The notes: generated by a model not told the origin, from the letters alone. Positions 8,086 to 17,881 are shown, counted from the stretch's first letter. The stretch is DNA of 64,000 nt from Flavobacterium sp. MDT1-60 (GCF_014844035.1 NZ_CP062159.1:1550001-1614000), one strand, 5' to 3'. Translations and numbers: made by a program.

Positions 8086-8927
8086 AACAAAAAGGCAATC
8101 ACCTTCTCATACAATTCATCATCATGCATGCCATGACCTAAACCTTTAGTCTCAATAAACTGACTATTTTTCCAATTACTGGCTATTTTTTTACCCTCCT
8201 CAAAAGCGACAATCTTATCTGAAGTGTCATGTGCAATTAAACCAGAAACATTAAATTCTGAGGCGAATTTTTGCCCGGAAAAATCTTCGAGTTTAAAGTT
8301 GAAACGATTCATAAATTTGCTTTCTAATAGCGAAAACATTTTGGTATTTAAACTCAGCATCGAAATGTAATTGTCAATCAATGTTTTCAAATCAGATGGA
8401 GCTCCTAAAATTACCATTTTATTGATGCTTGTATTCGGAAATAAGTATTGATGATATACACAAGCCGCACCACCAATAGAGTGGCCAATAATAATTTCCG
8501 GCTGATATTTTTCAACGGCTTTATTAATAAATTCAGCGTAAAGCGGTACATTAAATTCTTTTCCACTGCTTTGTCCGTGCGCGGGTGCATCGATAGCAAT
8601 TATAGTGCTTCCGGATTTTTGAAGATGTGGCAATGTTTTTTTCCAGCGAGAAGCATTGCTTTCCCAGCCGTGAACCAGGAGTATTTTAGTTTCCTTTCCT
8701 TTCCAGACATAGGTTTGAAAATGATGTTCGTTATGATGAAACGTTTCTGTTTCTGTATTTTTTAGAATTTTGGGTAAAGTGTCTTTTTGTAATCTTCCAA
8801 TTCTTGGCTGGCTAAAAAGGGCGTATGAAAGTTCAACAGCTTTTTGTGGACGAACGTAACTCAGAAAGTTAATATATTGCCCGACCGATTTTAATGTAAT
8901 GAAACGAATTCCTTTTTTAATTCCCAC
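8046..8927 (-). CDS. Alpha/beta hydrolase
   Basis: 293 residues with a standard alpha/beta hydrolase fold: oxyanion region LLVHGWESNASRW (about 85-97), IAIDAPAHGQS, nucleophile elbow GHSIGGA with Ser about 150, an acidic residue in IAHDTSDKIV, and a late His in KGLGHGMHDD. No signal peptide, so cytoplasmic. Substrate is unknown; such proteins include esterases, lipases and haloperoxidase-like enzymes. The last residues (GTQGSEPLSR) are encoded by an intergenic repeat and are probably not part of the ancestral protein. Convergent with the ArsR-like gene. Confidence 0.88.
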   Translation of the reverse strand: MGIKKGIRFITLKSVGQYINFLSYVRPQKAVELSYALFSQPRIGRLQKDTLPKILKNTETETFHHNEHHFQTYVWKGKETKILLVHGWESNASRWKKTLPHLQKSGSTIIAIDAPAHGQSSGKEFNVPLYAEFINKAVEKYQPEIIIGHSIGGAACVYHQYLFPNTSINKMVILGAPSDLKTLIDNYISMLSLNTKMFSLLESKFMNRFNFKLEDFSGQKFASEFNVSGLIAHDTSDKIVAFEEGKKIASNWKNSQFIETKGLGHGMHDDELYEKVIAFLFSEGTQGSEPLSR

Positions 8928-8970
8928 AACTTAATTTTTTTTAAAGGTAAAAAAAATGATTGTTAAATGT

Positions 8971-9055
8971 TTTTGCCACAGATTAAAGATTAGAAAAGAT
9001 TTCATCTCAGAGCTTGAGTGACTTAATCCATATTAATCTTTAATCTGTGGCAAAA
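8971..9055. repeat. Long inverted repeat, TTTTGCCACAG family
   Basis: Perfect 22-bp arms at 8971-8992 (starting TTTTGCCACAGATTAAAG) and 9034-9055, with a 41-nt loop. The same arm sequence occurs at 50390-50521 and in variant form at 26062, 27608 and 28873. It lies downstream of a reverse-strand gene and upstream of another. Confidence 0.85.
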
Positions 9056-9064
9056 AAATAATAA

Positions 9065-9093
9065 GCAAAAAAAGTCCCGATTAAATCGGGACT
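9065..9093 (-). terminator. Terminator after the CT398-like gene
   Basis: AGTCCCGAT (9073-9081) / ATCGGGACT (9085-9093), 3-nt loop; the A run at 9067-9073 on the plus strand is the U tract for the minus-strand transcript. Confidence 0.8.
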
Positions 9094-9098
9094 AGTAT

Positions 9099-9878
9099 TT
9101 AGAATTTAGAGAACAATTGTTCCATTTTTTCTTTTTCTTCTTCAGCTAATGCGCTGTCAACTAGAATTCTTCCAGAGTGCTCATCTGTGATGATTTTCTT
9201 TCTTGAAGCAATTTCAACCTGTGTTTGTGGTGGAATAGTGAAGAATGATCCTGCAGAAGCTCCTCTTTCGATAGAAACTACAGCTAAACCATTACGAACA
9301 CTGCTTCTGATTCTGTTGTAAGCAGCCAATAATCTTTCTTCAATTTGACCTGAAAACTCAGCAGATTTCTCAGACAAGAAGATTTCTTCTTTTTGAGTCT
9401 CAGACATAATTGCATCAAGTTCAGATTTTTTATGTTTTAAATGAGAACTTTTTGCGTCAAGTTTTTCTTTTAAATTAGAAATAACTTCTTTTTTATGTTC
9501 GATAGAAGCTTTCATTTCTTTGATTTGCTTTTCAGCCAATTGAATTTCTAATTCCTGAAATTCAACCTCTTTAGTCAAAGAATTAAATTCTCTGTTATTA
9601 CGAACTGATTCTTGTTGTTTTGTGTATTTTTTGATAACCTCCTTGTGCTCATCAATAGCATTTTTCTTTGCTTTGATAAGATCTTCAATCACTTCAAGTT
9701 CACTTTTCAGTTTCTCTGAACGAGTGCTCAAACCTGCAACTTCATCTTCTAAATCTTCAACTTCTAAAGGAAGTTCTCCTCTTACGTTTCTGATTTCGTC
9801 AATTCTAGAGTCAATAAGCTGTAAATCGTATATTGCTCTTAACTTGTCCTCAACACTTAATTCTTTCGTATTCGCCAT
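9099..9878 (-). CDS. CT398-like coiled-coil protein with degenerate zinc ribbon
   Basis: 259 residues. Residues 30-190 form a long charged coiled coil. The C-terminal part aligns with the C4 zinc-ribbon (zf-RING_7/CT398) family, in which ACGGCF..PPQ and CExCGRIL supply four Cys ligands. Here those positions read ASAGSF (207-212) and DEHSGRIL (232-239), so all four ligand cysteines are replaced while the surrounding PPQ and GRIL residues remain. The fold seems retained without zinc. It lies 3 bp downstream of the Nif3-like gene, an association also known in other bacteria, and shares its operon. Function of the family is poorly known. Confidence 0.88.
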   Translation of the reverse strand: MANTKELSVEDKLRAIYDLQLIDSRIDEIRNVRGELPLEVEDLEDEVAGLSTRSEKLKSELEVIEDLIKAKKNAIDEHKEVIKKYTKQQESVRNNREFNSLTKEVEFQELEIQLAEKQIKEMKASIEHKKEVISNLKEKLDAKSSHLKHKKSELDAIMSETQKEEIFLSEKSAEFSGQIEERLLAAYNRIRSSVRNGLAVVSIERGASAGSFFTIPPQTQVEIASRKKIITDEHSGRILVDSALAEEEKEKMEQLFSKF

Positions 9879-9881
9879 ATT

Positions 9882-10976
9882 CTATAAGTACTTAACTGGA
9901 TTTGTATTTTCTTCTGATAAAATGATGGCAAAATTAAGGATTTTTTTTCGAAGATAATCAACAATATAGTTTTTTGTATAGCGTTCGCTCTCAAAATGAC
10001 CAATATCGGCTAAAAGTAACTTGTTTTCTGCTTCATAAAACTGATGGTATTTTAAATCGGCAGTCAAAAAAGCATCAGCGCCAGCCTGAATTGCATTTTT
10101 AATAGCAAAACTTCCGGAACCTCCCAGAACTGCCACTTTTTTAATTTTTTTTCCTGTAAAGGCAGAATGACGAATTCCTTTTGCAATCATTTTATCTTTT
10201 ACGAAAAGTAAAAAGTCTTTTTCATTCATTGGAGTTTCAAATTCGCCAATCATTCCAAGGCCAATATTTTGATGTGAATTTTGAAGTTCATAAATTTCAT
10301 AAGCTACTTCTTCGTAAATATGATTTTCAAAAAGTGCTTTTAATATTCTGGATTGCAAATGTTTCTCGAAAGTAACTTCAATTTTTATTTCTTCAGTTTC
10401 GGTTAATTGGTGACGTTTTCCAACAACCGGATTGCTTTTAGAATTACCTTTATAAGTTCCAACTCCATTTGAATTGAAACTGCAATTATCATAATTGCCA
10501 ATAGTTCCTGCACCAGCATCAAATAGAGCCTGACGCACTTTTTGAGCATTATCAGGAACGGTGTAAGTCACTAATTTTTGTATAAAATTTTGTTTTGGAA
10601 TTAAAATTTTTGTGTTTTCCAATCCTAATATATCACAGAATATTTTATTAACACCTTGTGCATGATTGTCAAGAGCAGTATGTACAGCATAAATGGCAAT
10701 GTCATTTTTAATGGCTTTTAAAATGGCACGTTCAACATAATTTTTGCCAGTTATTTTTTTGATTCCGGAAAATAAAATCGGGTGAAAGCAAACCACCAAA
10801 TTGCATTTTTTTGCAATGGCTTCCTCAATTACATTCTCAAGAGCGTCATGACAAACTAAAACTCCCGTACTTTCCGTTTCTGAATCACCAACTAAAAGCC
10901 CGACATTATCAAAATCTTCGGCGTAAGCCAAAGGAGCCATTTCTTCGAGAACTGCAATTATTTTTTTAATTTTCAT
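9882..10976 (-). CDS. Nif3-like dinuclear metal centre hexameric protein
   Basis: 364 residues, the long Nif3 form with an inserted CutA-like central domain (about 125-235). Metal-binding features of the NIF3/YbgI family are visible: CFHPILFSGIKKITG with His about 64, HTALDNHAQGVN, and a late GHFESERYT near residue 325. The family (also annotated as GTP cyclohydrolase 1 type 2 homologues) forms hexamers with two metal ions; the physiological reaction is not settled. Starts at ATG 10976, directly upstream of the zinc-ribbon-like gene with 3-bp spacing. Confidence 0.9.
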   Translation of the reverse strand: MKIKKIIAVLEEMAPLAYAEDFDNVGLLVGDSETESTGVLVCHDALENVIEEAIAKKCNLVVCFHPILFSGIKKITGKNYVERAILKAIKNDIAIYAVHTALDNHAQGVNKIFCDILGLENTKILIPKQNFIQKLVTYTVPDNAQKVRQALFDAGAGTIGNYDNCSFNSNGVGTYKGNSKSNPVVGKRHQLTETEEIKIEVTFEKHLQSRILKALFENHIYEEVAYEIYELQNSHQNIGLGMIGEFETPMNEKDFLLFVKDKMIAKGIRHSAFTGKKIKKVAVLGGSGSFAIKNAIQAGADAFLTADLKYHQFYEAENKLLLADIGHFESERYTKNYIVDYLRKKILNFAIILSEENTNPVKYL

Positions 10977-11061
10977 CTTCTTTTTGTTTCAGGGTTTGTG
11001 TTTATAGTCGTGTAACTTAAAACCTAAAACAAATTAACGAAAAAAATTATACTTTCGTAAA

Positions 11062-12084
11062 ATGAATGTACTTCGAAAAATACTTTTCCCATTTGCCGTT
11101 TTATACGGATTCATAACTTCAATTCGGAATTTCCTTTTTGATAGGGGAACTCTAAAATCAACTTCATTTGATATTCCTGTAATTGCTGTTGGAAATTTAA
11201 GCGTTGGCGGAACTGGAAAAACACCTCAAATAGAATATTTAATTCGATTATTGTCTGATAAATATAAAGTTGCCACATTAAGTCGGGGTTATAAGCGTAT
11301 ATCTGAAGGTTTTGTTTTGGCTGATTCAACTTCAAATGCTAAAATTCTTGGCGATGAACCTTTTCAGTTTTATCAAAAATTCCCAAATATTCAGGTGGCA
11401 GTTGATGCAAACCGAACAAACGGAATTACACAATTACTCTCTCAAAAAGAAAAACCAGAAATAATTCTCCTTGATGATGCCTATCAACACCGAAAAGTGA
11501 AAGCAGGATTTTATATTTTACTGACTTCTTACGATGATTTGTATGCTGATGATTTTATGTTACCAACCGGGAATTTGCGCGAAACCAGGAGTGGAGCAAA
11601 CCGCGCCAATATTATTGTTGTAACTAAATGTCCAAAAGATTTATCGGATCAAAATCAGGAAGAAATCAGATTGAAATTGAACCTAAATTGTTCCCAACAA
11701 ATCTATTTTACCTTCATAGATTATGACGATGCAATTTATAGTAAACAGGAGAAGATTGCTGTAAATGAAATTAAATCAGAAGCAAAAGTACTTTTAGCGG
11801 GTATAGCAAAACCAAAACCATTTTTTGATTATTTAAAAAATGAAAAAGATGAATGCCTGACTTATCCCGATCATCATCATTTTTCAGATTCTGATTTAGA
11901 TGAAATTCAAAACAAAGCAAAGAGTAAAAAAATAATTACTACAGAGAAAGATTATGTTCGCTTAAAGGATTCTAAATTAATTTCACAACTTTATTATCTT
12001 CCTATAAAAAGTACTTTCATCAATCAGCATCAAAATTTTGATGCTACTGTTTTGGAGTACGTAAAAAAGAATTTAGAATCTTAG
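11062..12084 (+). CDS. lpxK: Tetraacyldisaccharide 4'-kinase LpxK
   Basis: 340 residues. LpxK phosphorylates the 4' position of the lipid A disaccharide precursor at the inner face of the inner membrane, giving lipid IVA. The N-terminal hydrophobic helix (about 5-20), the Walker A-like NLSVGGTGKTP (45-55), the DDAYQHR motif (DDGFQHR in E. coli) and TTEKDYVRL are all present. Length matches the family. Divergent from the Nif3 gene, with no lipid A neighbours in the window. It converges on the hybrid kinase with only about 27 bp between them. Confidence 0.93.
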   Translation: MNVLRKILFPFAVLYGFITSIRNFLFDRGTLKSTSFDIPVIAVGNLSVGGTGKTPQIEYLIRLLSDKYKVATLSRGYKRISEGFVLADSTSNAKILGDEPFQFYQKFPNIQVAVDANRTNGITQLLSQKEKPEIILLDDAYQHRKVKAGFYILLTSYDDLYADDFMLPTGNLRETRSGANRANIIVVTKCPKDLSDQNQEEIRLKLNLNCSQQIYFTFIDYDDAIYSKQEKIAVNEIKSEAKVLLAGIAKPKPFFDYLKNEKDECLTYPDHHHFSDSDLDEIQNKAKSKKIITTEKDYVRLKDSKLISQLYYLPIKSTFINQHQNFDATVLEYVKKNLES

Positions 12085-12111
12085 CAACTTGTCTTAGAAT
12101 CTTTAAAAGAA

Positions 12112-14286
12112 TCAATCAAAAAACTTAGCAATTATACTATAGAATTCGTCCGGGACGAAAGGTTTTGTAATCACATCATTCATTCCGAAAGATAAAAGCA
12201 TATCTCTGTTTTCGTCAAGCGAAATAGCGGTTAAAGCAATAATTGGAGTGTTTTTGTCAAATTCCCTGATCAGTTTTGTTGCTGTAGTTCCATTAATGCC
12301 TGGTAAATGTACATCCATTAAAACCATGTCAAAACGTTTGACTTTTAAAAGCTCTACCGCTTCTTCACCATTGTCGAGAATTTCACAGCAAATAGCCTTG
12401 TTTTCCAACATTTTTCTAGTAATCATTTGATTGATTTTGTTGTCTTCAATCAATAAAATTGATTTGTGCTTTAATTGTTTGTCGTTATAAGGTTTTGCTT
12501 CTGCAATCATTACTAAAGGCTCTCTGTTAATGCTGAAATTTAATTTGAAAGTAAATGTAGATCCTTTGCCAACTTCACTTTTTAATTTTATTTCACCTCC
12601 TAAAAGCTCGATTAATTTTTTTACTATCGTAAGGCCTAAACCAGTTCCGCCATATTTTCGATTTACTTCAATAGAACCTTGCGAGAAGCTTTCAAAAACA
12701 GTTTGTAATTTGTCTTCAGGAATGCCAATTCCGGTGTCTATAATTTCAAAATAAACAGTTGCAGTTTCTTCTTCAATGGCATATAATTTTGCAATTACAT
12801 TTACATTTCCGTTTTGAGTAAACTTAAGAGCGTTATTGATTAAGTTTAAAATGATTTGAGATAATTTAGTCGGATCTCCAATTAAATTATCCGGAATAGT
12901 TTTGTCGATTTCGAGATTAAAGTAGTTTTTATTGGCTGTTGCCAATTCTTTTAACGAGCTTTGGATATTGAATAAAAGCTCTTTTAAATTAAAGCTTATG
13001 TTTTCTATCTCCACTTTAGTAGAGTCAATTTTATTGATTTCAAGAATTTCGTTGATAAAAGTAGTAAGATAATTTCCTGAAAACTTTAAGGATTCTAAAT
13101 ATTTAAGCTGAGTTTTTTTGGGATTGTCTTCGAGTAGTAAATGTGTTATTCCATTAATCGCGTTCAACGGGGTCCGCAGCTCGTGACTTACGGTAGATAA
13201 AAATTCAGATCTGGCTTTGGATGCTTTTTCGGCCTTATTTTTGGCTAAAATAAGCTCTTTGTTTTTTTCCCTTAAAAGTAAATTATTTTGGTTCCGAATA
13301 ATATTGTTTTTATATAAGGCCAAACTTAAAAGTGATAAAATTGAAATCAGGGCAATGGCCAAAATACTAACCAATTTAGAATAGCGATAGGTTTTTAATT
13401 GTATTTTTTCTTCGCTTTCGCGTTTAAGTGTGTTGTTTATAGATTGTGTTTTTTTGAATTTTTCATACTCGTTAAGATCCAGTTTGGCATTTTTTAACTT
13501 TAGAATGTAATTTTCAATTTGATAATGTTCGTCAAGATAAGAGTAAGCAAGATCAAAGTTCCTGTTTTTTTTATAGTACTGACTTATGGCTAAAATGATC
13601 TTTGATTTTTGAACCAAATTATTGTTTTTGACACTGCAATCTATAGCATTGTCAAAGTATACAAGTGCTGAATCGTTTCTCTTTAGCTGAGTTTCAATTA
13701 AACCAAGCTGATAATAAGAATCTGTTTTGGTTTTAAGGATTTTTGGATTATCTGGTTTATTTACTATTTTTTGGAAAGTTTTTGCAGCAAGAGGTAAATT
13801 TTTGCTCGCTTTTAATGCCATGGCTTTCTGATAATTTAAAACTTCAGCATGGTCAACAAGCTTTAATTGTTTTAGAAGGCTATTGGCTCTTTGATAGTAA
13901 ACATTGGCAACATCATAATTTCCTTTTGCAGTATTGCTGGCACCAATGTAATTTAAAGCTAAAACCTTGGTACAGGTGGGTTTTACTTTGTCAAATAAAG
14001 AAACGCTTTTATGAAAGCTTTTTAGGGCTTCATCATACCTCTGCTGGTTGTAGAAAATTTTCCCAAGCTTAAAAGTTTGATTGGCTAAATTTTCTCCTTT
14101 ATTATTTGTTTGACAGAAATCGATTGATTTTTTGGTATAAAAAACAGCCTGATTGTACTTTTTCTTATCCAGATTTGAGTTTGCTAATTTATTATAATAG
14201 GAAATGCTATCTGTATTCTTTTTTTGAGTTTGAGAATACAAAAATGAATTAAAAAAACAAATAAGAATAAGAAGTTGGTATTTCAT
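12112..14286 (-). CDS. Hybrid sensor histidine kinase/response regulator with TPRs
   Basis: 724 residues. Signal peptide (about 1-19), TPR-like repeats (about 30-255) predicted periplasmic, a coiled coil, a transmembrane segment (about 304-325), then HisKA with the phospho-acceptor His368 in FLSTVSHELRTPLNAI, HATPase_c with the N box (IILNLINNALKFT) and G boxes (DTGIGIPEDKL, GTGLGLTIVKKL), and a C-terminal receiver domain with ILLIEDNKIN, the phospho-acceptor Asp in VLMDVHLPG (about residue 655) and the Lys in ITKPF. It has no output DNA-binding domain, so it probably relays phosphate to another protein or works by protein contact. No partner gene is adjacent. Confidence 0.92.
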   Translation of the reverse strand: MKYQLLILICFFNSFLYSQTQKKNTDSISYYNKLANSNLDKKKYNQAVFYTKKSIDFCQTNNKGENLANQTFKLGKIFYNQQRYDEALKSFHKSVSLFDKVKPTCTKVLALNYIGASNTAKGNYDVANVYYQRANSLLKQLKLVDHAEVLNYQKAMALKASKNLPLAAKTFQKIVNKPDNPKILKTKTDSYYQLGLIETQLKRNDSALVYFDNAIDCSVKNNNLVQKSKIILAISQYYKKNRNFDLAYSYLDEHYQIENYILKLKNAKLDLNEYEKFKKTQSINNTLKRESEEKIQLKTYRYSKLVSILAIALISILSLLSLALYKNNIIRNQNNLLLREKNKELILAKNKAEKASKARSEFLSTVSHELRTPLNAINGITHLLLEDNPKKTQLKYLESLKFSGNYLTTFINEILEINKIDSTKVEIENISFNLKELLFNIQSSLKELATANKNYFNLEIDKTIPDNLIGDPTKLSQIILNLINNALKFTQNGNVNVIAKLYAIEEETATVYFEIIDTGIGIPEDKLQTVFESFSQGSIEVNRKYGGTGLGLTIVKKLIELLGGEIKLKSEVGKGSTFTFKLNFSINREPLVMIAEAKPYNDKQLKHKSILLIEDNKINQMITRKMLENKAICCEILDNGEEAVELLKVKRFDMVLMDVHLPGINGTTATKLIREFDKNTPIIALTAISLDENRDMLLSFGMNDVITKPFVPDEFYSIIAKFFD

Positions 14287-14311
14287 GTATGGCAGTGCTT
14301 TTACAATGAAT

Positions 14312-15310
14312 TTATGTTTTCCTTATCAGTAAAATCAAATCTATTAACCTTGATGAATACCCAATTTCGTTATCGTACCAACCCACAACTTTTACCATTT
14401 TGTCAATTACAGAGGTAAGTTGTGCATCAAACAAGCACGAATGCGTATTGCCAATTACATCGACAGAAACAATTGGATCTTCTGTATAATCTAATATTCC
14501 TTTTAAATTCGTTTTTGAGGCTTCTTCAAATGCTTTATTAATCTCTTCAATAGTAACAGCACGTTTTACATTAAACGTAATATCTGTCAATGAACCATCC
14601 GGAACCGGAACACGAATGCCACAACCTCCAATTTTTTGATGCAATTTAGGAAAAATTTTTGTTAATGCCTTAGCTGCACCAGTAGTTGTTGGAACAATTG
14701 ACTGACTTGCACCTCTCGCCCTGCGTAAATCCTTATGTGGCTGGTCATGAAGGCTTTGGTCAGTTGTGTAAGAATGTATCGTTGTAATGTACGCTTGCTC
14801 GATTCCGCACAACTCTTCAATGATTTTTATCATTGGAGCAGCGTTATTTGTCGTGCAACTTGCATTCGAAACGATTAGTTCCTGTCCGTCTAAAATATTT
14901 TCATTTACTCCTAAAACTACTGTTTTTATTGTATCAACTTCTGATGGAGCTGAAAGAATTACTCTTTTTGCTCCAACTTCAATATGTGCATTTAATTCTT
15001 CATGCGTTTTATATTTCCCTGTTGATTCGATTACAAAATCAATAGAATGACTTTTCCAGTCTAAATTTGAAATACTTTTTTCATGAAAAAACAAAAAATG
15101 TTTTCCGTCAACAATAATGCCTTCCTCGTCGTGACTTACTTTAAAAGGAAGAACTCCGTGTATACTGTCGTATTTTATCAAATGCGACATGGTTTTATTA
15201 TCAGCAATATCATTAATCGCAATTACTTCAATTTCTGGGTGGTTTATAAGAAGGCGGAATAAATTTCTTCCAATTCTTCCAAAACCATTAATAGCAATTC
15301 TAGTTTTCAA
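14312..15310 (-). CDS. gap: Type I glyceraldehyde-3-phosphate dehydrogenase
   Basis: 332 residues, normal for GAPDH. NAD-binding INGFGRIGRN at 7-16, Asp34 in AINDIADN indicating NAD preference, catalytic Cys152 in SNASCTTN, catalytic His in TTIHSYTTDQ (about 178), and the late WYDNEIGYSSR. Converts glyceraldehyde 3-phosphate to 1,3-bisphosphoglycerate in the cytoplasm. Flavobacteria often carry more than one GAPDH; which role this copy plays cannot be read from sequence. Downstream 25 bp lies the start of the hybrid kinase gene. Confidence 0.95.
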   Translation of the reverse strand: MKTRIAINGFGRIGRNLFRLLINHPEIEVIAINDIADNKTMSHLIKYDSIHGVLPFKVSHDEEGIIVDGKHFLFFHEKSISNLDWKSHSIDFVIESTGKYKTHEELNAHIEVGAKRVILSAPSEVDTIKTVVLGVNENILDGQELIVSNASCTTNNAAPMIKIIEELCGIEQAYITTIHSYTTDQSLHDQPHKDLRRARGASQSIVPTTTGAAKALTKIFPKLHQKIGGCGIRVPVPDGSLTDITFNVKRAVTIEEINKAFEEASKTNLKGILDYTEDPIVSVDVIGNTHSCLFDAQLTSVIDKMVKVVGWYDNEIGYSSRLIDLILLIRKT

Positions 15311-15385
15311 ACGAGTTGTTTATTTGTTTAGTCGTTTATTTGTTTAATCGGTTTGACAATTAAACAAATCAATGATTCACCTTTT

Positions 15386-16252
15386 TTATAAAATATGTTT
15401 TTGTGCTTTATAGGAAGAACGAACCAAAGGTCCGCTTTCTACGTGACGGAAACCTAATTCAAGACCAAATTTCTCATATTTAGCAAATTGCTCCGGGGTT
15501 ATGAATTCTTTTACAGGTAAGTGTTTCTTACTTGGTTGTAGGTATTGACCAATAGTAACAACATCGACATTTGCATTGCGTAAATCGGTCATGGTTTGAA
15601 ACACTTCCTCTTCAGTTTCGCCAAGACCAAGCATGATTCCAGATTTAGTTCTGTTAATTCCTTTCTCTTTTAAATAGCGTAAAACTTCCAAACTACGATC
15701 GTATTTTGCCTGAATACGCACTTCACGTGTTAAACGACGTACGGTTTCAACATTATGTGACACTACTTCAGCATTTGCTTCTACAACTCGGTCAAGATTT
15801 CTTTCGATTCCCTGAAAATCCGGAATTAAAGTTTCAAGCGTTGTGTTTGGGTTCATTCTACGGATTGCTTTAACAGTTTCAATCCAGATAATTGATCCGC
15901 CATCTTTTAAATCATCTCTGTCAACACTTGTAATTACTGCATGTTTAATGTTCATGATTTTAATAGAGCGCGCTACTTTTTCAGGTTCATCCCAATCTAC
16001 CGTCTCTGGTCTGCCGGTTTTTACTCCACAAAATCCACAAGAACGAGTACAGACATTTCCTAAAATCATAAAAGTGGCCGTCCCTTCACCCCAACATTCT
16101 CCCATATTTGGGCAACTTCCCGAGGTGCAAATTGTGTTTAAGCTGTATTTGTCAACTAAACCACGAAGTTCAGTATATTTTTGTCCAATTGGAAGTTTGA
16201 CTTTTAACCATTTAGGTTTTCCAGTTGGTATATTTTCAATGACTGTTTCCAT
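15386..16252 (-). CDS. lipA: Lipoyl synthase LipA
   Basis: 288 residues. Radical SAM enzyme that inserts two sulphurs into octanoylated lipoyl domains. The auxiliary 4Fe-4S cluster Cys are at 42, 47 and 53 ([12 protein letters not shown]), the radical SAM CxxxCxxC is at 68, 72 and 75 (CTRSCGFC), and the C-terminal RSSYKA serine that ligates the auxiliary cluster is present. Length and motif order match the family throughout. Confidence 0.96.
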   Translation of the reverse strand: METVIENIPTGKPKWLKVKLPIGQKYTELRGLVDKYSLNTICTSGSCPNMGECWGEGTATFMILGNVCTRSCGFCGVKTGRPETVDWDEPEKVARSIKIMNIKHAVITSVDRDDLKDGGSIIWIETVKAIRRMNPNTTLETLIPDFQGIERNLDRVVEANAEVVSHNVETVRRLTREVRIQAKYDRSLEVLRYLKEKGINRTKSGIMLGLGETEEEVFQTMTDLRNANVDVVTIGQYLQPSKKHLPVKEFITPEQFAKYEKFGLELGFRHVESGPLVRSSYKAQKHIL

Positions 16253-16547
16253 ATATCAAAATTCAAAGTACAAAGATACGCATTGTTGTTTATTTGTGGA
16301 TTTGTTTATGGGTTAATTTGAAACGGTATTGTTATGATTCTGTGAAAGTGGTCTGATAATTATTTATCAGAAGTGTTAAATAGTTGTTTTTATAATCTGG
16401 TAGCACTTTAAAATTTAAGGGTTTGTTTGTTTACTAGGGTTTGCGGTATAATTATTTTAATCTAATGGACTTTCCCTCATTTAAAATTTATATCTTTATT
16501 TGTTAAAAAACAACCCTAAAAAGAATAATATAATACTAACTGTGTAG

Positions 16548-16555
16548 TACATTTG
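16548..16555 (+). promoter_or_regulatory. Possible -7 element in the lipA-M48 divergent region
   Basis: The 327-bp gap 16253-16579 is AT-rich and non-coding. TACATTTG at 16548-16555 matches TAnnTTTG and lies 25 bp before the M48 ATG. No clear -33 element is seen. Confidence 0.4.
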
Positions 16556-16579
16556 TTGTTAAATTGAAATAAAATAAAG

Positions 16580-17440
16580 ATGAAAAAGAAATTTATTGTA
16601 TTAGGAGTTTTATTTGCCACTTTTGGTTTTACTAAAATCAATGCGCAAATTAATTTTGGAGAAAAAGCAATTGGTGCTGTTCAAAAAGGTGTTAGCGGTT
16701 TTACATTTAGTAATGCTGATGCTGCTGCACTATCCAAAGCAGCAGTAGATAAATTGGATAAAGAAAACGAAATAGCAGCTGCAACAGATGGATATACTTT
16801 AAGATTGAACAGAGTTTTTGGGAAATACACTGCCGGGGAAGATTATACTTTAAATTATAAAGTATATAAATTAAAAGAAGTAAATGCTTTCGCTACTGCT
16901 GATGGAAGTGTTCGTGTCTATTCAGGTTTGATGGATATTATGGATGATAATGAACTACTTGCTGTAATTGGGCATGAAATTGGTCACGTTGCGAATCACG
17001 ACTCACAAGATGCTATAAAAGCGGCTTATAAAAAAGAAGCTTTAATGGATGCTGCAGCTTCACAATCAACAACTGTTGCTACAGTTACAGATAGTCAGTT
17101 AGGGAAAATAGGAAGCGCTATTATTGATAGTAAATTTAGTCGTAAACAAGAGGCAGAAGCAGATTTGTTTGCTTATAATTTCATGAAAAAGAATGGTTAT
17201 AATGTAAATGCTGAAGAATCTGCGTTTAGAATCTTAGCTAAAATGAGTGAAGGATCACAAGCTTCTTTTATTGATCAAATGATGAGTTCACATCCGGATT
17301 CAAAACAAAGGGCAGAGGACGCTAAAAAGAGAGCAGAAAAAGATGGTTTATATAAACCATATGTACAGCAAAAAATTGTGAATACAGTTCCGGTTCCGGC
17401 TAAAAAAGCAGCTACGAAGAAAACAACTAAAAAGAAATAA
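16580..17440 (+). CDS. M48 family metalloprotease
   Basis: 286 residues. Signal peptide (1-22, ending at INAQ). The zinc motif HEIGHVANH gives His132, catalytic Glu133 and His136, and the third ligand Glu sits in RKQEAEADLFAY (about 195). A late conserved SSHPDSKQRAED segment matches the Peptidase_M48 family. The C-terminal tail is Lys/Ala/Thr-rich and low in complexity (about 265-286). Predicted periplasmic or outer-membrane associated; related proteins act in envelope protein quality control. Closed by its own terminator. Confidence 0.92.
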   Translation: MKKKFIVLGVLFATFGFTKINAQINFGEKAIGAVQKGVSGFTFSNADAAALSKAAVDKLDKENEIAAATDGYTLRLNRVFGKYTAGEDYTLNYKVYKLKEVNAFATADGSVRVYSGLMDIMDDNELLAVIGHEIGHVANHDSQDAIKAAYKKEALMDAAASQSTTVATVTDSQLGKIGSAIIDSKFSRKQEAEADLFAYNFMKKNGYNVNAEESAFRILAKMSEGSQASFIDQMMSSHPDSKQRAEDAKKRAEKDGLYKPYVQQKIVNTVPVPAKKAATKKTTKKK

Positions 17441-17460
17441 CAATTTCTTTTATAAAAGCA

Positions 17461-17490
17461 AAACCCGACAATTTTTTTGTCGGGTTTTTT
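17461..17490. terminator. Terminator between M48 and PH-domain genes
   Basis: AAACCCGACA (17461-17470) / TGTCGGGTTT (17478-17487) followed by T run; serves the + gene and, with the upstream A residues, possibly the convergent - gene. Confidence 0.85.
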
Positions 17491-17500
17491 ATTTTTATGA

Positions 17501-17881
17501 TTAACCTAAAACGTGATGTGCCAATACTTTTTGAACATCATAAACATTTACAGATTTAGTGAACTGTTTAACAATGCTTGGTTGTAATTCACTGGAAACC
17601 CAAATTTTTAATTCGGCATCCAAATCAAAAGTTCCTGCTGTTTCTACGCTAAATCTTGTAATACTTTTGTAAGCAATCGATTTGTATTCTGTTTTGCTTC
17701 CAGTGATTCCCTGAACATCAACAAGAATTAATCTTTTATTAGTGAAAATAAAAGTATCACGAATCAATTTGAAACCCATTTCGATTGATTCATTATCCGT
17801 TAAAAGCTGTCCGTAGTTTTTTAATAAATCTTCCTGACTTACAGAACCTGCATTACCGAGAAGTGCTGAAAATATTCCCAT
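17501..17881 (-). CDS. Bacterial PH domain protein
   Basis: 126 residues forming a single bacterial pleckstrin-homology-like domain (bPH_1/DUF1696-like): after a short GNAGSVSQEDL segment come DNESIEMGFKLIRDTFIFTN, KRLILVDVQGITGSKTEYKS and YKSITRFSVETAGTFDLDAEL, the strand order typical of this family. No signal peptide. Members form oligomeric rings in structures, but the cellular role is unknown. Monocistronic here. Confidence 0.85.
   Translation of the reverse strand: MGIFSALLGNAGSVSQEDLLKNYGQLLTDNESIEMGFKLIRDTFIFTNKRLILVDVQGITGSKTEYKSIAYKSITRFSVETAGTFDLDAELKIWVSSELQPSIVKQFTKSVNVYDVQKVLAHHVLG

Noticed and set aside
8448..8765. Plus-strand frame within the alpha/beta hydrolase
   Set aside because: Antisense shadow with no recognisable motif.
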